This document shows, one piece after another, positions 29,346 to 34,704 of a stretch of 34,704 nt of DNA. How positions within the stretch are numbered: the first letter of the stretch is position 1; the number at the start of each line of letters is the position of its first letter. The notes beneath the pieces are model-generated. The model did not search any database. It worked only from the letters and a program-made list of their open reading frames with translations, and was not told the origin of the DNA. The stretch is from Hydnum rufescens UP504 (lineage: Eukaryota > Basidiomycota > Agaricomycetes > Cantharellales > Hydnaceae), in NCBI GenBank assembly GCA_014904985.1, contig MU128917.1, forward strand, positions 374,888 through 409,591, read 5' to 3'. Position numbers and translations under genes: made by a program.

Positions 29346-29908
29346 GAGAAGAAATAGTTCACCTTGTCAGCTAGAAGGAACCAATGTAACAAGTGCACCG
29401 AAATTAGGGTGCGAGGGTTGAGGTCAGGAGGTATACAAGGTGAAACCTGAAGATAGCAGTTGACTCTACATGATTGATGCTAGCCTACCATGTAGAGGGC
29501 AAGAGAAGGGGGAGAGGGTAGCGTGGAGTACAAGAGTATGTGGGTCCTATGGGAGCAAGAGCAAAAGCAGTACGATCAGCACTGGCCTCTTGTACTGTCC
29601 TCATAGGTACATTGGGCACTAGCCTTCCTGTGTTTGGAGACAGAAAAGGAAGGGGAAGGGAGGATGGTGGAGGAGGTGATGTTAAAGGATTAGTAGTCAC
29701 AATGAGTTGCATAACAAGCTGATGAATAGATGCTACTGCATTGGCTTACCTCTTGGTCATCTATGGTATGGTCCAAGAGAAGTGGGAGATGAGAGTGAGA
29801 GCACAAGATGATGCAGCTAGGTCATATCATTTGTGTGAATGGCTACTAGAATGAGGCAGGGATCTTAGCTAAGGTAGGGCACATCCATACTCATCCACTA
29901 TCCTGGTG
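29346..29908 (-). other. Leader region of the Ty3-type element; no 5' LTR recognised
   Basis: A minus-strand Pro-rich frame (29712-29485, SPPPPSSLPLPFLSP) precedes the gag start. No LTR-like ends or primer-binding site could be recognised. Repeat copy 3 lies in the opposite orientation at its right edge and may have displaced the 5' LTR. Confidence 0.3.
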
Positions 29909-31472
29909 TGGAAGATAAAAACATCCAGTATCAGAAAATGCAAAATTACACTACTTCCAGCCATTGGACAATCACATGACCAATTATAAAATTAATTATG
30001 GTTACGTGCAGAAACCGAATTCATTCTATAACTCCGTCAGTTTTGATTGGAGAGGTATGCCCATATAACTCTTAGAAAGCTACGATTCACACCTTTCAAA
30101 CAGTACCAAACACAAGTTGAATGGACCAAAACTGCACTCTCCAGGCCAATTTTACTATCAAAATCTGGGATTTCCAGTAAAAAACAAATTTCTCTGTCAG
30201 TTCGCATTCAATCCTCTCGAAACAACTGCGCCTGGAAAGATATAAAACATTCGCATCCAACAGTTATGAGCGCGTGAAGAACAGATTAAAACTGAACTCT
30301 ACAGAACAATATTACTATCAGAATCAACACCCATCAGTAAAAAACAAATTTATCTGTCAGTTCACATTTGATCTGCTCAGAACCACCGCGCCCAGAAAGC
30401 TGTTAAAAATCCGCATTGAATGGTACCAAGCACACCTATTACGGATGCAAACTGCTGTCTCTGCATCGAATCCCACACCATGCACTTGTTCCTTTTATTA
30501 ACCAGTAACAAAAACACCTTAACCACTGGACTAGGCTCAGATTGATCTCCAGAACCCGGAGATGTCCCTTCAATTCGCCTCCCAGAATGCTCCACATGGT
30601 CAGTGACATCATGCTCCAACTACTCCACAAGCTCAGCAAACTAGTGACATCATTTCCTTTATGAATCCTTTTGTTCTCTTTATGAATGACATCACTATGA
30701 TATCACACTCTATGGATGACTCAGCTATGACCACATTATGACATCATTTCTTTATTGCTCTTTTGTTCTACTCCACTATGACTCCCCCATGACATCACTA
30801 TGATCTCATAGCTTTATTACTCTTTTGTTCTTGCTCCATGCACAGCCACCTTCAGATAGGTATATAAGCTAGCAGATTTTCTTGTTCCCCCCAATCTCCT
30901 CACTCTGGAAATCAACCACTGTCTACTACTGTCAACCATTCTGCTTATAATCTAAAGAAAAGTCTATCTAAAAGCCATCTGGAGCTAAGTCATCTTCAAG
31001 GTTGTTGAGACCAAGCTACTGGAAGTCATCTATGTGAAATACTGAAGCCAAGGATAGTTGCAGAACCTAAGGTTAGAGTTGCTGGACATCCAAGGAAAAA
31101 GTAAGCATAACAAAATACAAGTCAGGAAAGAAGATTGAAGCATACTAACCAAACTAACCAAGCACTGACCATTCTATAGCCCACAGATATCTGCATTTTG
31201 ACCAGGAGGACATAAACAAGGACACACAAATATCAGTAAACAAACAAACACAACACAAACACATATAAGCCTTTCTATAAGCATCTACAATATATCATTG
31301 ACTATTGCTAGTCCATATCACATTCCATTCTCCAATAAACACATACATATCTTGCAGAGAGTGATCAACCATTGAAGCAAACCAACCCATTTGAATAAAC
31401 AGAAACACAGTCTCCCATCTACACACTGGCTGAACCAGATTTTGATTTGACAGTCATCGGAGCTCCCAACCC
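29909..31472 (+). repeat. LTR-like dispersed repeat, copy 3
   Basis: Third copy, opposite in orientation to the adjacent gag-pol. It keeps the 160-bp tandem units, the antisense tRNA-like head (B box 30462-30473, A box about 30518-30534), a reduced bZIP-site cluster (30615-30800), TATATAAG near 30861 and one 31-bp unit (31260-31290). It lacks the final TTCTTCTATA of copies 1 and 2 and abuts transposon end C at 31477. Confidence 0.7.
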
Positions 31473-31476
31473 AGGC

Positions 31477-31545
31477 TGGTCAACCACATTGACTACCTAT
31501 GTTAGGTACCAAATCTGTGCCATGAATTGGTACCTAAGTAGGTCC
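31477..31545 (+). repeat. Transposon end beside the KDZ transposase (TIR copy C)
   Basis: Starts TGGTCAACCACATT and ends GGTACCTAAGTAGGTCC; contains CTACCTATGTTAGGTACC. Same orientation as 17359-17427. It lies about 280 bases from the transposase stop side, so it is probably the left end of the KDZ element; the other end would be right of the window. Confidence 0.6.
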
Positions 31546-31552
31546 TACAATA

Positions 31553-31712
31553 CTGGGGCCCCACTAGGGCCCAAATCCAAAGTTAAAGAGCAGTATCAAT
31601 GCAATGGGGCCCAAAATGGGGCCCAAATGGGGCCCAAGTGGGGCCCAAGTGGGGCCCAAATGGGACCCAAGTGGATACATTCAAACTGCCTGCACCAATG
31701 GGGCCCAAATGT
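31553..31712 (+). repeat. GGGGCCCAA(A/G)T subterminal minisatellite
   Basis: GGGGCCCAAATG/GGGGCCCAAGTG units recur in tandem at about 31600-31675, with further GGGCCC copies at 31555-31575 and near 31700. GGGCCC-rich blocks lie at the same place inside ends A (17,490-17,560) and B (22,640-22,710). They may be transposase-binding sites. Confidence 0.6.
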
Positions 31713-31826
31713 GTGAACTTGTCCCAAATCCACAGTAGGACACACGGAACTCAGATCTCTATTTTTTTCCAAGTTAAACCAACCATAGTTTACAAAATAC
31801 AAGATATTACATTCAAATAGAACAAT

Positions 31827-34704
31827 TCATGCATCATCCCCAACTAACTCCTCAAGAGCATCAAGAGCAGCTAAGAATGCAATGTCTTGCGGCACAGGTG
31901 CATCTTCTAATTCCCCATTTTCATCATCATCCGAGCTTGCAGCATCTGAGACCCCATCCACAGCCTCACCTGTCAGTGAGTTTGCCACAGGGGACACAGG
32001 CCCACACAGTATCTGAATCCTACCATAACAAAGGGGAGGAGGCTGCTCAGGAAGATTCATCCAGCCAATCTGGCCATCACTCCCAAGCATTGCTGATGAA
32101 TGCCTCTGCCAAGCCTCTACCAAATCATGCAGGTGATGCAACTCTAGTAATGCAAAGAACTTCACCTCTGCATCTAGCAGAATGAGGCTAATTCAGTCAA
32201 CCCCTATCATGACAGCCAAATGTAGATTACATACCACAAGAAAAGAGTATATGCATGCCATGTGGCAGAACATTGGGTCATAAACCATGTATGTAAGTTA
32301 GAGAATTCAGCCTTGCAACGCTCCAGCTCCTGGCGGCAATTTAGAATCTCTTGGGCAGCTCATATCCCATTCCCGTACCCCCTTATCTCTAAGCCATGCA
32401 GGTACCTCTCCATCAGGAAAGTTTGCAAGATCCTCATGATGAGTACTTGCCAGATATCTTCATCTACATCTAGCTTGTAGACAGACGAGGATATCTCTGG
32501 GGGATATAAGCATCCGCTGCAACACTCCCCTTCCCCCAAAGCTTCATCATCTCCCTTCGGATCTCCTCATATCGCTTTAGAGCCCCTTGTACTCCAGAGA
32601 CCCAGCTCTCATTGCCTTTTCAACATGCTCTTCATTCGGTGGTCAAGCTCGCGGACCAGTATCTGCACGATCCAATCCCGCAAGTTCAAACTTCCGCGCT
32701 TGCAGTTTTATCAGAATTTGATCTTGAACAACGCATATATTGAGCTGTAGGTTCACCCATTTATCGGTCTTAAGGCGATCCAACTCTTTATGGGACATCC
32801 GATCAGAGAAATGCAGTTCCTCCATCTTTTCTTGATGTTACTCTCGATCGCTTTATACTTGACCGCATAGCCTCAATCTTTGCCTGTAGCTCATCCTCCA
32901 CCACCACAGTGCGCTATCAGTTGCAAGCTCTCCCAGCTCAGTCCACCGTTTCCTTGAGATGGATCCGCAGGGATTGCGCAGTCTGTGTCATGGACAAGAT
33001 GTGCTCAATTGCAGAGCTCCTTTGGTTTTTGACTGGCAGGGCATCGTTTGCTTTGGAAAGCTTGTTGTGACTTGAACTGATCCAGGAGGTACGAGATAGA
33101 CTGCCACCAAGCCTTGCCGTCGCCTCTCCTTCCCCCTTGTGAGCAGATAAAGTGCGATCATGCGCCATTTCGCCAGGCCCTGCTGCTTCAGTTCATCAAT
33201 GTGCTCCACCTGGAGGTCAATGATAAAGAGTCGTCGGTGATAGCCCATAACCCTTAGAGAGGGAATAAGTCTTCGGAGTTCACTCCAAAACCTCTCACAG
33301 CCTTCACCATCAGAAAGGCCCAGATCTCCGACTTCTGAGGATGATACCATAGCTGGCACGTCCATTGGTGGCCATACGCATGGAAGACCAAGACACCAAA
33401 GACGATGCGACTATGCCATTCAGGCATAAAGTTCCATTTTAGGAGACTTTGATGGATTTGACACGCAATGTCATACAATATCCCACAGTCCACCATTCCA
33501 GCAACTCCTTGAAAGAGCCACGACAAGGCAAATGCATAAAATTGTTCTTGCCAGCTGTGTGCATGTTGCAACGTAAAGGCAATGTCATGGCGACACAGTA
33601 AGGCCATGAGCCCGGTATCATCAAACCGCGGGTAGAAGCTTTAATGCAATTGCCATCCGCTGCAATGAAAGAGTCGCCACACATATTGAGAACCGAGTTT
33701 GGAACATTCATCCCAGGTTCCACTGCATCATCTTCACCTGGGACAGCTCGATCATCCTCTGTCATCTCAGTTGCTTTTGTTTTCACCCCGAGTTGACACA
33801 GGTTTTCGTTGTTGGTTGGAGCTCATTAACATGGCTTCCATCATATCAAGCTCTACTTGGGATAGCTCCACCATTCTTGGCGAAAAGATCTTGGGGTCTC
33901 TAGCTCCGGTTTCGCTTTGAAGCCTTCTGCCAATCTTTGTCACGATTGCATTTGATTTGGAAGTTGGCATCAATACATGCTATGGTGCTGACACCTAGTC
34001 CGCTGGTGTGACTTCCCCCAAAACAAAGGGGACACTGGGATTGCAAATAAATGCTTGGCCCATCTTGCACATGCCCTGCAGAATTGTGCGTGTTAGTGTA
34101 GTTTCGAAAAGGTATTGGCATTGTTTCATCTAGCACTGGGTATGTCGGGGGTCCTGCTGATGTCGGGGCCGCAGAAGGTAGAGAAGAAATTGAGGGCACT
34201 GAAGGCCCTGAGGACCCAAGGGATGTTGGGGCCCCAGAGGGCAGTGATGTCAAGGAAGTTGATGACACTGAGGGCACCAGTGAGGGGTCACGAAAGGAAT
34301 CTATGATTTTTGCCATCTCTGCGTTGACGAGATGGACAAGGACTTGATAGTGCGACAAAGCATTAGCAAATCGCCAACGAGGTGAGTCCACAGTGGCGAA
34401 TTCATGGCCACGAGCCTTGAGATACTTTGTCATGGTGGCCGCCCATGCCCGCTCATTGGGACCCATGCGAACAAAGAGTTCCGATGCAAACTCTAGGACG
34501 TCCATGTTGACAGCCAATGTCAGAGACAAAGGTGCGCAGGGGAACAATCCTCGACGTACGAGCTGGGCTGCGGCAGGATTGCGTTTGCAGATGACGAGTT
34601 GAACATGCTCCAGGTACTCCATGTGGACACACACAACCCTCAGTACACGATGCTTTTCATTGCAGGTGCATAGCGATGGTGCTGGGTCCACCTTGTCCCC
34701 CGCG
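31827..34704 (-). pseudogene. KDZ-family DNA transposase with CxC1-like cysteine cluster, partial
   Basis: KDZ (Kyakuja-Dileera-Zisupton) transposases move DNA elements and are expanded in Agaricomycetes. On the minus strand, open to the window edge: an N-terminal CxC1-like segment (CTCNEKHRVLRVVCVHMEYL, then RMGPNERAWAATMTKYLKA), a Ser/Pro/Thr linker, CPLCFGG and ACIDANFQIK opening the KDZ domain, then VPNSVLNMCGDSFIAADGN, LLCRHDIAF, GILYDIACQIHQSLLKW, VFHAYGHQWTCQLWYHP and LSDGEGCERFWSELRRLIP. A helical C-terminal part follows (DKWVNLQLNICVVQDQILIK, LQARKFELAGLDRA, YKLDVDEDIW) and an acidic tail ends near 31827. The frame changes near 33915, 33785, 33630, 33345, 33166 and again downstream; at least three fit one base lost from GGG. 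The start lies beyond the window. Confidence 0.88.

Noticed and set aside
31599..31820. Protein-coding frame across the GGGCCC repeats
   Set aside because: Open only because the repeat is G/C-rich and stop-poor; it lies in the subterminal part of the transposon.

Overview
The window is nuclear DNA of a filamentous basidiomycete, most likely an agaricomycete; I cannot name a species. The evidence is short introns (about 43-60 nt where unmodified) with GT(A/G)AGT donors, CTAAC-type branch points and YAG acceptors, a NACHT-WD40 NLR-type gene, Ty3-type gag-pol with the Cys-His knuckle and PBS-proximal layout common in Agaricomycetes, and a KDZ-family transposase with a CxC1-like cysteine cluster. 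It is a transposon-dense accessory region and no housekeeping gene is visible.

Layout. 1-1.65 kb holds minus-strand coding fragments of unknown function. 2.2-3.1 kb is a decayed plus-strand gene (coiled coil plus Cys-rich region) cut by a 1.7-kb LTR-like repeat. Three plus-strand copies of that repeat lie at 3.1-4.8, 5.6-7.2 and 29.9-31.5 kb. A Copia-type 3' LTR (7.69-7.93 kb), a tRNA-derived SINE-like head and a GC-rich minisatellite follow. 8.9-10.6 kb has weak minus-strand coding signals. 11.4-16.3 kb is a plus-strand NLR: N-terminal helical region, NACHT, and fourteen near-identical WD40 repeats plus one degenerate one, broken by small deletions. 17.36-22.79 kb is an unusual element discussed below. 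22.9-29.35 kb is a decayed minus-strand Ty3-type retroelement that ends after the reverse transcriptase. 31.48 kb to the window edge is a KDZ element with a frame-broken minus-strand transposase.

The most unusual object is 17,359-22,786. It is bounded by inverted ~70-bp ends (17,359-17,427 and 22,717-22,786) related to the end beside the KDZ transposase (31,477-31,545). Inside, a ~630-bp near-perfect palindrome (19,197-19,826) separates two divergent tandem arrays, five units leftward and ten rightward, period ~260-290 bp. Each unit looks like an exon plus an intron: a conserved hairpin (H1, often with a TTCG loop) sits just before a splice donor; the intron usually carries a second hairpin (H2) and ends in a CTAAC branch point and YAG. 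Several exons keep an open frame in the same intron phase. I read it as a non-autonomous, foldback-like transposable element carrying a tandem hairpin/exon-intron array; I know of no described system of this form.

Two kinds of decay are visible. The Ty3 element and the repeated copies carry CpG-to-TpG/CpA changes, including changes that fit loss of catalytic aspartates. The NLR and KDZ genes are broken mainly by losses of one or two bases in short runs, which could be genuine decay or uncorrected long-read assembly errors.
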